NCBI RefSeq assembly: GCF_000217715.1
Contig: NC_015666.1
Coordinates: 446,270-510,269 of the forward strand
Length of the DNA: 64,000 nt
Reading direction: 5' to 3'
Source of the DNA: Halopiger xanaduensis SH-6
GTDB lineage: Archaea > Halobacteriota > Halobacteria > Halobacteriales > Natrialbaceae
In this document: positions 8,195 through 16,945 of the stretch, piece by piece
Layout: every line of letters begins with the position of its first letter
Numbering within the stretch: the stretch's first letter is position 1
Program-made: the position numbers and the translations under genes
The notes under the pieces: model-generated
Seen by the model: the letters and a program-made list of their open reading frames with translations, nothing else
Told to the model about the DNA's origin: nothing
Databases searched by the model: none

Positions 8195-8556
8195 AACTCG
8201 TCCAACTGCGATTTCCCGTCGTTCCCGCCGCCAGCCATCGTCGCCGCTTTCGCTACATCCCCGTGAAGTTGGCCGTCAATAGATCGTTCTGACTTCGGTC
8301 CGTAGTAGGCGTCGATCCGCTCCTCGAGTGAGCTAACTGGTTTGGAAACATCAGAAGCTGGCTCCGGGATGCGGACATTGATCTCGTCTCTCTGAGCTCC
8401 CCAAGAGACGAATTCATCGAGGACGGATTTCTGATTACGACTGACGGTTGGAACACTCGGGAACGTTTCGCTATATACCTGTATAGTGTCTCGATTTGAA
8501 ATCGAAGAACTACAACCCAATTTCCCACCGACCCGATCATCGTACGGGGAACCCCC
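8191..8556 (-). pseudogene. Remnant of an unidentified gene, C-terminal part
   Basis: On the minus strand, a frame open from about 8556 down to a TAG at 8191-8193 encodes about 115 residues. They look like real haloarchaeal protein (for example SVLDEFVSWGAQRDEINV, then SSLEERIDAYYGPKSER and a GKSQLDEF terminus). No ATG or convincing start precedes it; the frame runs on into antisense of the next gene. The stop overlaps the phnE stop by a few bases. I read it as the surviving 3' end of a gene truncated when this junction formed. I do not recognise the family, and a functional short gene with a rare start cannot be excluded. Confidence 0.35.
8471..8505. promoter_or_regulatory. AT-rich dyads between phnE and the next gene
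   Basis: Two symmetric elements lie close together: CTATATACCTGTATAG (8471-8486, five-base outer arms) and TCGATTTGAAATCGA (8491-8505, perfect 7-bp arms around one base). They lie inside the presumed gene remnant and upstream of the plus-strand gene at 8662. They could be operator-like sites or chance; the perfect arms make the second the better candidate. Confidence 0.3.
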
Positions 8557-8631
8557 GTGGTCGACGAAAATACGGATATTTATCCGCCGGTTCGTTACTC
8601 GGGAAAGACAGCGGTCCCGGTCGACCGCGAA

Positions 8632-8639
8632 TTTAAGTA
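8632..8639 (+). promoter_or_regulatory. TATA-like box, leaderless promoter
   Basis: TTTAAGTA is centred 26 nt upstream of the ATG at 8662, the normal distance from archaeal TATA box to transcription start. The transcript therefore probably begins at or next to that ATG, which rules against the upstream in-frame GTG at 8557. Confidence 0.6.
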
Positions 8640-8661
8640 CGAATCCGCGGCCAACGTCGCC

Positions 8662-9450
8662 ATGATCGACGACGCGATCCGCGTGCTCGCGGGCGACTGC
8701 ACCGTCATCACGGAAGGAACGGAGCGCGAGGAGTACCGCGGCCGCATGACGACGGTCGTCAAACCCGACAACACCGTGCTCGTCCACGACAGCGACGGCT
8801 ACCAGCCCGTCGCGTGGCTGACCCGGGCCGACAGCGTCTCGAGCGACCGCTCGGACGGCTTCACGCTCGTCGCGAAGAAGGACGCCCAGACGCTGCGCAT
8901 CGCGGCCCACGAGCAGGACGGCTTCGCCCATTACCCGGTCTCGGCGGCGGGGCCGCGGATCGGCACCTGTCCGGACTGTTCGGGCGCGCTCGTACGCTCG
9001 CGGGGCGTCCACTGCATCGACTGCGGCGCGCGCTACGGCGTGCCGTCGGACGCGACGATCCGGAACGATGGGCACAACTGCGACTGCGGCCTCCCGCGGA
9101 TGCGCGTCGAGCGCGGCCTCGCCTTCAACGTCTGTCTCGATCGCGACTGCGAGTCGCTGGACGAGGCCGTCTCGGAGGCGTTCGACCGCGAGTGGAACTG
9201 CCCCGAACCCGGCTGCGACGGCGACCTCCGCATCCTCCGGCGGGGCGGGCTCATCGCCGGCTGCGAGCACTATCCCGACTGCGATACCGGCTTCGCGATG
9301 CCGACCGGCGTCGTCGACGGCGAGTGCGCCTGCGGGCTCCCGACCTTCGAGACGCAAAGCGGCACCCGGTGTCTCGACGCGACCTGCGACCGGGTGCAGG
9401 CGCGGGCGCTCGAAGGCGAGGGCGATCCCGAAGCCGTCAGCGACGATTGA
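8662..9450 (+). CDS. NucS-N (DUF91)-like protein with C4 zinc ribbons
   Basis: A 262-residue protein. The N-terminal part (MIDDAIRVLAGDCTVITEG, then EYRGRMTTVVKPDNTVLVHDSDGYQPVAWL) matches the N-terminal domain of NucS/EndoMS-like proteins (DUF91). Several four-cysteine clusters follow (CPDC...CIDC, CDCG, CPEPGCDG...CEHYPDCDTGF, CACG...CLDATCD), some like topoisomerase I C4 zinc fingers. The RecB-like nuclease domain of full NucS is absent, so this is probably a nucleic-acid-binding rather than a cleaving protein. The start rests on the TATA-like box at 8632-8639. endA follows 63 bp downstream on the same strand. Confidence 0.8.
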   Translation: MIDDAIRVLAGDCTVITEGTEREEYRGRMTTVVKPDNTVLVHDSDGYQPVAWLTRADSVSSDRSDGFTLVAKKDAQTLRIAAHEQDGFAHYPVSAAGPRIGTCPDCSGALVRSRGVHCIDCGARYGVPSDATIRNDGHNCDCGLPRMRVERGLAFNVCLDRDCESLDEAVSEAFDREWNCPEPGCDGDLRILRRGGLIAGCEHYPDCDTGFAMPTGVVDGECACGLPTFETQSGTRCLDATCDRVQARALEGEGDPEAVSDD

Positions 9451-9513
9451 GGCGGTGGCCCACGACGGCGCGGGATCCGCAGTCACTTAGTGCCCCACGG
9501 CCAAGCCACGCGT

Positions 9514-10578
9514 ATGTCACTCGAGGGGCGGTTCGACGCCGAGGCGGGCCTCGTCTACGTCGGCGGCGACGCGCGACAGCGCTACCACGACTCCCGGGGG
9601 TACGGCTATCCGATCTCGAGCAACGAAATCGCGCTCTCGCCGGTCGAGGCGGCCCACCTGCTCTACCGGGGCGACCTCGAGGCGGTCGTCGACGACGCGA
9701 ACGGGGCCCGACTGGACTTCCAGTCGTTCGTCGCCCGCGAACCCGGCGACCACTTCGGCGTGCGGTTTCTCGTCTACGCGGATCTGCGCTCGCGGGGCTT
9801 CTACCTCTCGCCGGCCGACGAATCGTGGGTCGAGGATCCGCCGACCGGCGAGGCCGACTTCGCGGTGTTCCCCCGCGGGAAGGGGCCCGGCGACGGCGAG
9901 ATCGCCTACGCGCTGCGGATCATCGGCGAGCGGACCGACGTATCGGCCGCCGAACTCGCCGAGGGCGTCCTCGCGGTCGTCGACGAGGAGAGCGAGATCA
10001 CCTACTTCGAAGTGAACCGGGAGGAGCCGACGGGGGACTCGAACCCCGACGTGGCCCTCCCGCAGGGCTGCGAGGCCGACCTGCTCGCCGACCGCGTCGT
10101 CGTCTGGGACCCGCCGCTGGAACTCTACGAGCGACTCTTCTACGGCCAACCGCTCGAGGGCCGGGAGTACGACCGGCCGACGCTGCAGTGTTCGCTGCTT
10201 GAGGCGGCGTACCTCGCCGAGCGGGGCGCGATCGACCTGGATCCGGCGACGGTTCGGGAGCGGGGTCGCGAGGTCGAAGGCGACCGGTTCGAGCGCCGGC
10301 TGGCCGTCTATACGGACCTGCGCGAGCGCGACGTCGTTCCCAAGACCGGCTACAAGTTCGGCGCGGACTTTCGGACCTACGCCGCGGTCGACTCCGTCGC
10401 CGAACTGGATCACTCCGAACTGCTGGTGCGGGTGCATCCGGCCGACTACGTCTTCGAACCGCGAGATCTGGCGCTGGACGTGCGCCTCGCCCACGGCGTC
10501 CGCAAGACGATGGTGTTCGCGCTCGTCGACGACGACGGCGACGTGGACTGGTGGTCGCTCGAGCGGTTGACGCCCTGA
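9514..10578 (+). CDS. endA: tRNA-splicing endonuclease
   Basis: A 354-residue euryarchaeal EndA of the double-length type: two tandem repeats, the N-terminal one structural and the C-terminal one catalytic. The catalytic triad is visible in the second repeat: Tyr in TGYKFGADFRTY (near residue 279), His in LVRVHPADY (near 307) and Lys in HGVRKTMVFA (near 330). The enzyme cuts introns at bulge-helix-bulge motifs in pre-tRNA (and pre-rRNA), leaving 2',3'-cyclic phosphate ends. The ATG at 9514 starts MSLEGRF; a GTG at 9490 would add eight residues. The gap to the next gene contains a short CGGACC simple repeat (about 10579-10599). Confidence 0.93.
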   Translation: MSLEGRFDAEAGLVYVGGDARQRYHDSRGYGYPISSNEIALSPVEAAHLLYRGDLEAVVDDANGARLDFQSFVAREPGDHFGVRFLVYADLRSRGFYLSPADESWVEDPPTGEADFAVFPRGKGPGDGEIAYALRIIGERTDVSAAELAEGVLAVVDEESEITYFEVNREEPTGDSNPDVALPQGCEADLLADRVVVWDPPLELYERLFYGQPLEGREYDRPTLQCSLLEAAYLAERGAIDLDPATVRERGREVEGDRFERRLAVYTDLRERDVVPKTGYKFGADFRTYAAVDSVAELDHSELLVRVHPADYVFEPRDLALDVRLAHGVRKTMVFALVDDDGDVDWWSLERLTP

Positions 10579-10711
10579 CCGGACCCGGACCCGGACCCGA
10601 TCTCGAGGGCGAGCGCGGGCGCCGCGAGGTGCCGAAGAGCGCCGGGAGGTATCAGCCGAGCAAGCGATCGGAACGGAAACGTGAAAGCCCGGTCGGCCGA
10701 TAGGTTCCGCT

Positions 10712-11998
10712 ATGCAACTCGAGGTGATCGGCGTCGGCGGCGCGGGGTGTCGGATCGCCGATGCGATCCGCGCGGCGGACGACGAGGCGACGGCCCCGTC
10801 GTTCGTCGCCGACGCGTTTGCGTTCGACACCGACGTCGACGGGCTGACCGATCTCGGGGCGATCTCCGAGACGCATCGACACCGGTACGGCGAGACGATC
10901 GACCGCGGACTCGACGGGAACCTCCACCGAGGGCTCGAGGTCGGCGAGGAGTGCGTCGACGAACTCAGCCGACAGTTAGATCAAGGCCAACCGTCGCTCG
11001 CGGACGCCTTCCTGGTCGTCGTCGGCCTCGGCGGAGCGACCGGCGGCGGAACCGCCCCGCACCTCGTCGCGAACCTGCAGACGCTGTACGACGAGCCGGT
11101 GTACGTCCTCGCGACGCTGCCGGCGAAATCGGAACTCGAGGAGGGGGCGGCCGACGAGATCGACGACCGAGGGACGGTCGACGAGTCGGCGACGAACGGA
11201 CCGGCGAGCGACACTGCAGCGGCACCCGGGACGGCCGACGACGCGGAGCAGAGTGCGATCCCCGAGGCCGAAACGCGCCCGCTCGCGGAGAAAAACGCCG
11301 TCGAAACCCTCGAGCGACTCGACGGCCTCGCGACCGCGACGATCTGCTTCGACAACGAACTGTGGCTGCGACCGCGGGAGGGACTCGGAGACGGCCGCGA
11401 GCGGCTCAATCGGGAGATCGCGACCCGCGTCGGCGCGTTTTTCGCGTCGACGGCGGACACGAGCGGGCTCGAGGACGGCGATGGCCGTACTCGCGGCAAC
11501 CGCGATCGACACGCCGATTCGGGCGCCGAGACCGTCATCGACGCGAACGACGTCGGCCGCATCCTGGGAACAGAAAGCGACATAGTGAGTCTCGGCTACG
11601 GCACGCAACGCGTCGAGACCGACGACGGCGGCTCGCTGTTCGGGCTCGATATCGACCTCGGGCTCGGCCTCTTCGGCTCCGACTCGAGCGTCGACACGGG
11701 CGCCGCGTTCAGCGCCGTCGAAACGACGATCCGGAAGGCGCTGCGGGGAAAGCTCACCCTCGAGTGCGAGCGCGAAAACGCCGACCGCGCGATGTTGATC
11801 GTCGGCGGCCCGCCCGCGTGGCTCAACCGACGGGCGATTTCGGAGGGGCGCGAAACGCTCGAGTCGGCGATTGGCTCGGTCGAGATCCTCGGCGGCGACG
11901 CGCCGCGGGCGGACGGCGACGAGGTCTTCGCGGTCGTGGTCCTGTCCGGCGTCGATCCGGTCGAGCGGCTCGAAACGATGCGCGCGGAGAATCGATGA
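10712..11998 (+). CDS. Divergent FtsZ/tubulin-family GTPase
   Basis: A 428-residue protein. The N-terminus QLEVIGVGGAGCRI is the FtsZ nucleotide-binding T1 region, and LGGATGGGTAPH (residues 107-117) is the tubulin-signature T4 loop. IDANDVGRIL (near 276-285) matches the T7 catalytic loop with D277 and D280 in the D-x-x-D spacing of FtsZ. An acidic low-complexity insertion (about residues 142-192) and a second one (about 250-272) interrupt the fold. It lacks the canonical FtsZ C-terminal tail and the CetZ-type N-terminus, so it belongs to neither FtsZ1/2 nor CetZ proper. Polymerisation and a role in cell shape or division are plausible but inferred. It lies between endA and the DUF4129 operon. 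Confidence 0.8.
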   Translation: MQLEVIGVGGAGCRIADAIRAADDEATAPSFVADAFAFDTDVDGLTDLGAISETHRHRYGETIDRGLDGNLHRGLEVGEECVDELSRQLDQGQPSLADAFLVVVGLGGATGGGTAPHLVANLQTLYDEPVYVLATLPAKSELEEGAADEIDDRGTVDESATNGPASDTAAAPGTADDAEQSAIPEAETRPLAEKNAVETLERLDGLATATICFDNELWLRPREGLGDGRERLNREIATRVGAFFASTADTSGLEDGDGRTRGNRDRHADSGAETVIDANDVGRILGTESDIVSLGYGTQRVETDDGGSLFGLDIDLGLGLFGSDSSVDTGAAFSAVETTIRKALRGKLTLECERENADRAMLIVGGPPAWLNRRAISEGRETLESAIGSVEILGGDAPRADGDEVFAVVVLSGVDPVERLETMRAENR

Positions 11999-12121
11999 GC
12001 GGGGGCGTCTCGCTTCGAGCGGGCGGACCCGCCACCTAAGCGTTGTGGCCGGCAGAGCGGCTATCGCTGCATATTTTTATGGGTATCGGGGAATTAGGTG
12101 GGTCCGAGACGGGAGTTTCGG

Positions 12122-14755
12122 ATGGGATCAGAACCGACGGAAGCGAGCGACGAGTCAGTCGACCCGAGCGCCGCATCCGCGACCGGTCCCGACTGGGGGC
12201 AGGTCGCGCTCGTCCTCCTCGCCGCGGCGATTCTGGCGCTGGCAGCGGTCACGATCCCGCCGCTCGGCGGCGTCGGCTTCCAGGGACAGGGACCGGCACA
12301 GCCGGCCGGCGAGGAGGACTCGAGCGGGTTACTACAACTCGGAAGCGGCGGCAGCGGTGGCGGCTCCGGGGATCAACAGCTGGGTTCCGGCGGGTCCGGC
12401 AGTGAAGGGGGTGCCGGCGATAGCGGAGAGCCGGGATCGGCCGACGGTAGCGGGTCGGATTCGCTCGAGGACGGAGCCGGTTCCGGAGGGAGCGGCGAGC
12501 AGTCAGGTGAGGCGGGTAGCGGCTCCAGCGGATCTGGTTCCGAAGCCGGTTCTGGTACCAGTTCGGACGCCGGACCCGGCTCCGATTCCGATTCCGGGTC
12601 CGGGTCCGAAGTCGGCGACGGCGCAGGCCAGCAGGATGGAACCGCCGGCGGTCAGTCCGGCGACGGCTCGGACGCCGGTTCCGCCGACGGAGACGGGACC
12701 GGTGAGCCGTCACGGGGAGAATTCGGCAGCGGATCCGGTGACGGAACCGCCGGAGAACCAGGCGAGGGGACGGCCGACGAGCCCGGCGGCCGATCCGACG
12801 GAACGGGGACCGACGGGCAAGGTACGGCCGGCGACGGGACGACGTCGGGCGACGGCGACGGTGACTCGAGCGGCGAACGGACGAGCGGATCGGACTCCGA
12901 AGCGGGCGACGGGGCCGGCCACGGTGATGGCGGTGACGGCGATGCTGACGGCGACGGGAACACCACTGGAGACGGCGATTCGGGCAGTAGCGAGGACTCG
13001 GACGATGGTGGAGATCCGAGCGAAAGCGACGCACAGGACTCGAGCGACGGCGACGGAAACGAAGGCGGCGACAGTAGCGACGATAGCGAAGATACCGATG
13101 AGGCCGGCGAAGACGATAGCGGCGACGAGGACAACCAGGGAACGACCTACGACATCTCGTTCGACGAACAGCCGACGCCGGGCTCGACGGTCGCGGTCAC
13201 CGTAACCGGCGACGGCGACCCGGTCGAGGGAGCCACCGTCTACTTCAACGACGAACAGGTTGGGACGACCGACGCGGACGGGACGGTTACCGGCGAGGTG
13301 CCGTACGCGGAAACGCTCGAGGTGCGGGCCGACGTGTCGCCGACGGAAACGGAGACGACGACGGCTCGCGGCTCCGCCTCGGTTTCAGGGCCGGCGCTGC
13401 CGGGACTCGGCTCGTCGCGGCAGTTCCACGGCGCCGTGGCGATGCCGCTCTCAGCAGTACAGGACTCCCAAGCCGGGAACGAGACCGGAGACGGAGCGCG
13501 AACGACGGTCGAGATGAACCCCGAGACGGCCCTGACGATCGACGGGGGCCCCATCGCCGGGACGAACGTCACCGTCGTCGCCACCGTCAACGGGAATCCG
13601 ATCCCGCAGGGGACCGTCACGGTCGACAACGAGGCGTACGGGACGACCGACGACGACGGCGCGGCGGTGATTCCCGTTCCGGAGACGCCGGGGAACGCGA
13701 CGATCGCCGTCGAGCGCGGCGAGATCCGGGCCGAGCGAACGATCGCGGTCGAGGCGCTGTCGCTGACGGTCGACGACCGCTTCCCGCTGCCCGGCCGATC
13801 GGTCGACGCGCGACTCGAGTACGGAAACGAGTCGGTCGCGAACGCGACGATCCTGGTCGACGGCGCCGCCGCGGCGACGACCGGCGCGGACGGGGCGGCG
13901 ACCGTCGGGTTGCCGCTCGCGGACCGGGCGACGATCACTGCGGAGTACGAGGGCGCACGCGCGACGACGACCGTCGACGGCCTGTATCGAAACGCCGCGC
14001 TGCTGGTACTGGCCGTCGTCGTCGGCGCGTTGCTCCTCTGGCGGCTCGCTGCTCGGTACGACGCGGGCGACCGGCTCCGCTCGCTGCCCTCGCCGACGAG
14101 CCTGCTCGAGCGGCTCGGCGACGCCCTCCGGACGCTCGGCCGGCGAACCGTCGACGCCATCGTCCGGGTGGCCCGCTCCCTCGAGTCGTTCGGCTACTGG
14201 GTCGCCGGTCGAACCCGCGCGGTCGTGCGGGCGCTCGAGCGGGCCGGCCGCTGGCTCGTCGCCCTGCCCGGCGAACTCGCGACGAAGGGGCTGGCGGCGC
14301 TCGCGGCGCTGCACCCGATTCGGCTCTACCGGTTCCTCCGGGACGCGATTCGGTCCCTGTTGCGCTCCTCGAGGGAGCGGGTCGACGACGTCAGCGGGGC
14401 CGTTACCGGCGCCAACGAGGGGGCTGCGGCCGGCGACGAGGAGACGGACGAGGACGTTCGGACGCTCAGGGAACTCTGGGCGGAGTTCGTACAACTGGTG
14501 CGGCCGCCCCGCCTTCGAACGAAGACGCCGGGGGAAGTCGGCCGGTACGCGGTCGAGAAGGGGTTCCCCGAACCGCCGGTTCGGACGGTCGTCGACGCCT
14601 TCCGAGACGGCGAGTACGGGGAGACGGCCCCGTCCGAGGATCGACTCGAGCGCGTGCGAGCGGCGGTGCGGTCGGTGACGGGCGACGGTGACGACGGACG
14701 TGACAGAGAAGTCACGGACGAGGACGGAAACGAACCCGACGGTGATCGCCGATGA
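12122..14755 (+). CDS. Large Ser/Gly/Asp-rich membrane protein with Ig-like repeats and DUF4129 domain
   Basis: An 877-residue protein. A signal-anchor helix lies near residues 25-50 (VALVLLAAAILALAAVTIP). About 300 residues of low-complexity Gly/Ser/Asp/Glu linker follow, then Ig-like/CARDB-style repeats (PTPGSTVAVTVTGDGDPVEGATVYFN; later GPIAGTNVTVVATVNGNPIP and a third), a membrane helix (ALLVLAVVVGALLLWRLA), and a cytoplasmic region ending in a DUF4129 domain (TPGEVGRYAVEKGFPEPPVRTVVDAFRDGEYG). DUF4129 proteins usually sit with DUF58/MoxR and often transglutaminases in cell-surface assembly loci. ATG at 12122 is preferred, with GGGAG 8 nt before it; a GTG at 12098 is the alternative because TATA-like ATTTTTAT lies near 12072-12079. 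The stop overlaps the next start (ATGA). Confidence 0.82.
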   Translation: MGSEPTEASDESVDPSAASATGPDWGQVALVLLAAAILALAAVTIPPLGGVGFQGQGPAQPAGEEDSSGLLQLGSGGSGGGSGDQQLGSGGSGSEGGAGDSGEPGSADGSGSDSLEDGAGSGGSGEQSGEAGSGSSGSGSEAGSGTSSDAGPGSDSDSGSGSEVGDGAGQQDGTAGGQSGDGSDAGSADGDGTGEPSRGEFGSGSGDGTAGEPGEGTADEPGGRSDGTGTDGQGTAGDGTTSGDGDGDSSGERTSGSDSEAGDGAGHGDGGDGDADGDGNTTGDGDSGSSEDSDDGGDPSESDAQDSSDGDGNEGGDSSDDSEDTDEAGEDDSGDEDNQGTTYDISFDEQPTPGSTVAVTVTGDGDPVEGATVYFNDEQVGTTDADGTVTGEVPYAETLEVRADVSPTETETTTARGSASVSGPALPGLGSSRQFHGAVAMPLSAVQDSQAGNETGDGARTTVEMNPETALTIDGGPIAGTNVTVVATVNGNPIPQGTVTVDNEAYGTTDDDGAAVIPVPETPGNATIAVERGEIRAERTIAVEALSLTVDDRFPLPGRSVDARLEYGNESVANATILVDGAAAATTGADGAATVGLPLADRATITAEYEGARATTTVDGLYRNAALLVLAVVVGALLLWRLAARYDAGDRLRSLPSPTSLLERLGDALRTLGRRTVDAIVRVARSLESFGYWVAGRTRAVVRALERAGRWLVALPGELATKGLAALAALHPIRLYRFLRDAIRSLLRSSRERVDDVSGAVTGANEGAAAGDEETDEDVRTLRELWAEFVQLVRPPRLRTKTPGEVGRYAVEKGFPEPPVRTVVDAFRDGEYGETAPSEDRLERVRAAVRSVTGDGDDGRDREVTDEDGNEPDGDRR

Positions 14756-15540
14756 GCGGTGCCGGTTACTCCAAGACGAACGCTCTCCTCGTCCTCGTGA
14801 CGCTGGCGGCCCTGAGTATCGGCGCCGTGCTGGCGACCGCGCCGTCGGTGCTGCCGGCGGGCACGCTCGAGGCCGTCGCGACGGTCGAGGAGGCCGTCGA
14901 TCGACAGCACGTGCTGATCGGCACCGCGGCGGCAATCGGGCTGTTCGGGCTCTGGCGCACGTACTTTTCCGGTGCGACGGACGTCCGGGCCGACGATCCC
15001 GGTGCGTCGGCGGTGACGGCTGCCGGCGGCGATGGCAGCGACAGCGTCGTCGCCGCCGTCGACGTCGTCGGCGAAACGACGACCGAGCGCGTCGACCGGA
15101 CGATCGACGCGCTCGAGCGCGGCAACCGAGCCAACACCAACGCCGTCGTCGCGGACCTGCGCGAGTCGCTGCGGGCCGTCGAGACCGCGAAGGGCTACTC
15201 GAGCGACGCCGCCGACGAGCGGATCCGACGCGGCGAGTGGACCGACGACCGGATCGCCGCGGTCTTCCTCGGCGACGAGTCCGCGGGGACGCTCTCGCTC
15301 GGGCACCGACTGCGGCGGTGGCTGTTCCCCGGTCGGACGTTCCGGCGGCGCCTCGAGCGGACGCTCGCGGAGATGGAACGGTACGCTGCGGAGGGCGAAT
15401 TCAACGCGGAGCGATCGGCCGACGACGCGAGTTCGGCGACGATGAATTCAGGAACGGGGACGAACGGCGGGGGGAGTATCGATACCGACGGGGACACTGC
15501 AGCCGGTGCTAGCGACAAATCGGAGGACGACAATGCGTAG
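14752..15540 (+). CDS. Two-helix membrane protein, DUF7269-like
   Basis: A 262-residue protein with two N-terminal membrane helices (LLVLVTLAALSIGAVLA and HVLIGTAAAIGLFGLW). A cytoplasmic helical region (TIDALERGNRANTNAVVADLRESLRAVETAKGY and RRRLERTLAEMERYAAE) and a Ser/Thr/Gly tail follow. I believe this family is catalogued as DUF7269 in haloarchaea and is consistently placed between DUF4129 and DUF58 genes. Its ATG overlaps the stop of the DUF4129 gene, and its end overlaps the start of the DUF58 gene, so the three should be translated together and probably form one membrane complex. Confidence 0.75.
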   Translation: MSGAGYSKTNALLVLVTLAALSIGAVLATAPSVLPAGTLEAVATVEEAVDRQHVLIGTAAAIGLFGLWRTYFSGATDVRADDPGASAVTAAGGDGSDSVVAAVDVVGETTTERVDRTIDALERGNRANTNAVVADLRESLRAVETAKGYSSDAADERIRRGEWTDDRIAAVFLGDESAGTLSLGHRLRRWLFPGRTFRRRLERTLAEMERYAAEGEFNAERSADDASSATMNSGTGTNGGGSIDTDGDTAAGASDKSEDDNA

Positions 15541-16945
15541 GAACCTGCGAATCCGCCGCGTCACGCGGTGGCACTCCGGCGTCGTCGCCTCGCTCGTCCT
15601 CGCGGCCGCCGGCGCCGTCCTCGGCTCCGCGTCGCTGCTCGTCGCCGCGATCGTCCCCGTGACGTACCTGGGCTACGCGGCGCTCTCCTCGGCTCCCGAT
15701 CCGGCCGCGGCGATCGCCCTCGAGCGCGACTGCACGCCGCGGACGCCGCTGCCCGGCGAGCGCGTCGAGGTCGCGCTGACGGTGCGAAACGAATCGGACC
15801 GGACGCTGCCCGACGTCAGAATCGTCGACGGCGTGCCCGAGAACCTCGACGTTATCGGCGGAGACGCGCGCGGCGCGACGACGCTCCGGGCCGGCGAGGA
15901 GATCGAACTCGAGTACGCGATCCAGCCGCGGCGCGGAACCTACGTCTTCGACGCGACCTGGATCCGCGTGCGGAGCCTGAGCGCGACGGCCGTCGCGACC
16001 GACGCGATCGCGGCCGACGGCGACGCCGAACTCGAGTGTACGATCCCGCTGGACGGCCTGCCGCTCCACCGGGATACGATCGCCGTCACCGGCGCCGTCG
16101 CCAGCGACAGCGGCGGCGCGGGCTACGAGTTCCACTCGACCCGGGACTACCGGCGGGGCGATCCGCTGAGCCGCATCGACTGGCGCCGCTACGCCCGGAC
16201 CGGCGAACTCGGAACCGTGCTCTACCGCGAGCAAGAGGCGACGAACGTCGTCGTCGTCGTCGACGGCCGCGCAGTCTCGGGGGTCGCGCCGGGCCGCGGC
16301 CGACCCGACGGCATCACGCTCGCCGCCTACGCCGGCGTCGTAACCGGTAACGCGCTGCTCGAGGCGGGCCACAACGTCGGAATCGTCGGCCTCGGCGTCC
16401 GGGGGCGGACGCCCGGCGTCTACACCGGTCCGCCGGCGTACGTAGCCCCCGGCAACGGCGCCGACGTCGGCGGCCGGATCGCACGAGTTTGCGACGCCGT
16501 CGCCGCCCGCGGCAGCGGCGCCGACCACTCGGGCGAAGAATCAACACCGAATGGCGTCGACCCGACAGCACGGTCGCAACCGAGCGACGCCGACTCGAGT
16601 GCGGCTCGTGCCGACGGGGGTAACGGCGGCGACAGCGGTACCGCAGCCGACGTCGACCACCTCGAGGCGCTGCTGCCAGCCACCGCCCAACTCGTGGTCT
16701 GTACGCCCGCCGTCGACGACGAGATCGTCGCCCTCACGGCCGAGTTCCGCCGTCGAGGGTACAATGCGGCGGTGATCTCGCCGGCCGTCACCGACGCCGA
16801 CGCGGTTGGGGCGCGACTGGCCGCAATCCGGCGGCAGGCGCGCCTCGAGCGGCTTCGCCGACTCGACGTGCCGATCGCGGACTGGGATCCGGAAACGCCG
16901 CTGGCCGGCGCCCTCGGACGCGGTTTCGGGGAGGTGATCCGCTGA
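15533..16945 (+). CDS. DUF58 domain protein
   Basis: A 470-residue protein. Two N-terminal membrane helices (VVASLVLAAAGAVLGSASLLVAAIVPVTYLG) precede an Ig-like domain with NESDRTLPDVRIVDGVPENL. The diagnostic DUF58 segment EFHSTRDYRRGDPLSRIDWRRYARTGELGTVLYREQE follows, then a von Willebrand A-like domain (VVVVDGRAVS...) interrupted by an acidic low-complexity insert (about residues 335-375). DUF58 proteins work with MoxR ATPases as assembly or chaperone factors for secreted or membrane proteins. ATG at 15533 overlaps the previous stop (ATGCGTAG), and the stop overlaps the next start (TGATG), showing tight operon coupling. Confidence 0.88.
   Translation: MRRNLRIRRVTRWHSGVVASLVLAAAGAVLGSASLLVAAIVPVTYLGYAALSSAPDPAAAIALERDCTPRTPLPGERVEVALTVRNESDRTLPDVRIVDGVPENLDVIGGDARGATTLRAGEEIELEYAIQPRRGTYVFDATWIRVRSLSATAVATDAIAADGDAELECTIPLDGLPLHRDTIAVTGAVASDSGGAGYEFHSTRDYRRGDPLSRIDWRRYARTGELGTVLYREQEATNVVVVVDGRAVSGVAPGRGRPDGITLAAYAGVVTGNALLEAGHNVGIVGLGVRGRTPGVYTGPPAYVAPGNGADVGGRIARVCDAVAARGSGADHSGEESTPNGVDPTARSQPSDADSSAARADGGNGGDSGTAADVDHLEALLPATAQLVVCTPAVDDEIVALTAEFRRRGYNAAVISPAVTDADAVGARLAAIRRQARLERLRRLDVPIADWDPETPLAGALGRGFGEVIR

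Noticed and set aside
10579..10600. CGGACC simple repeat after endA
   Set aside because: Three short units only; too short to be more than slippage in GC-rich DNA.
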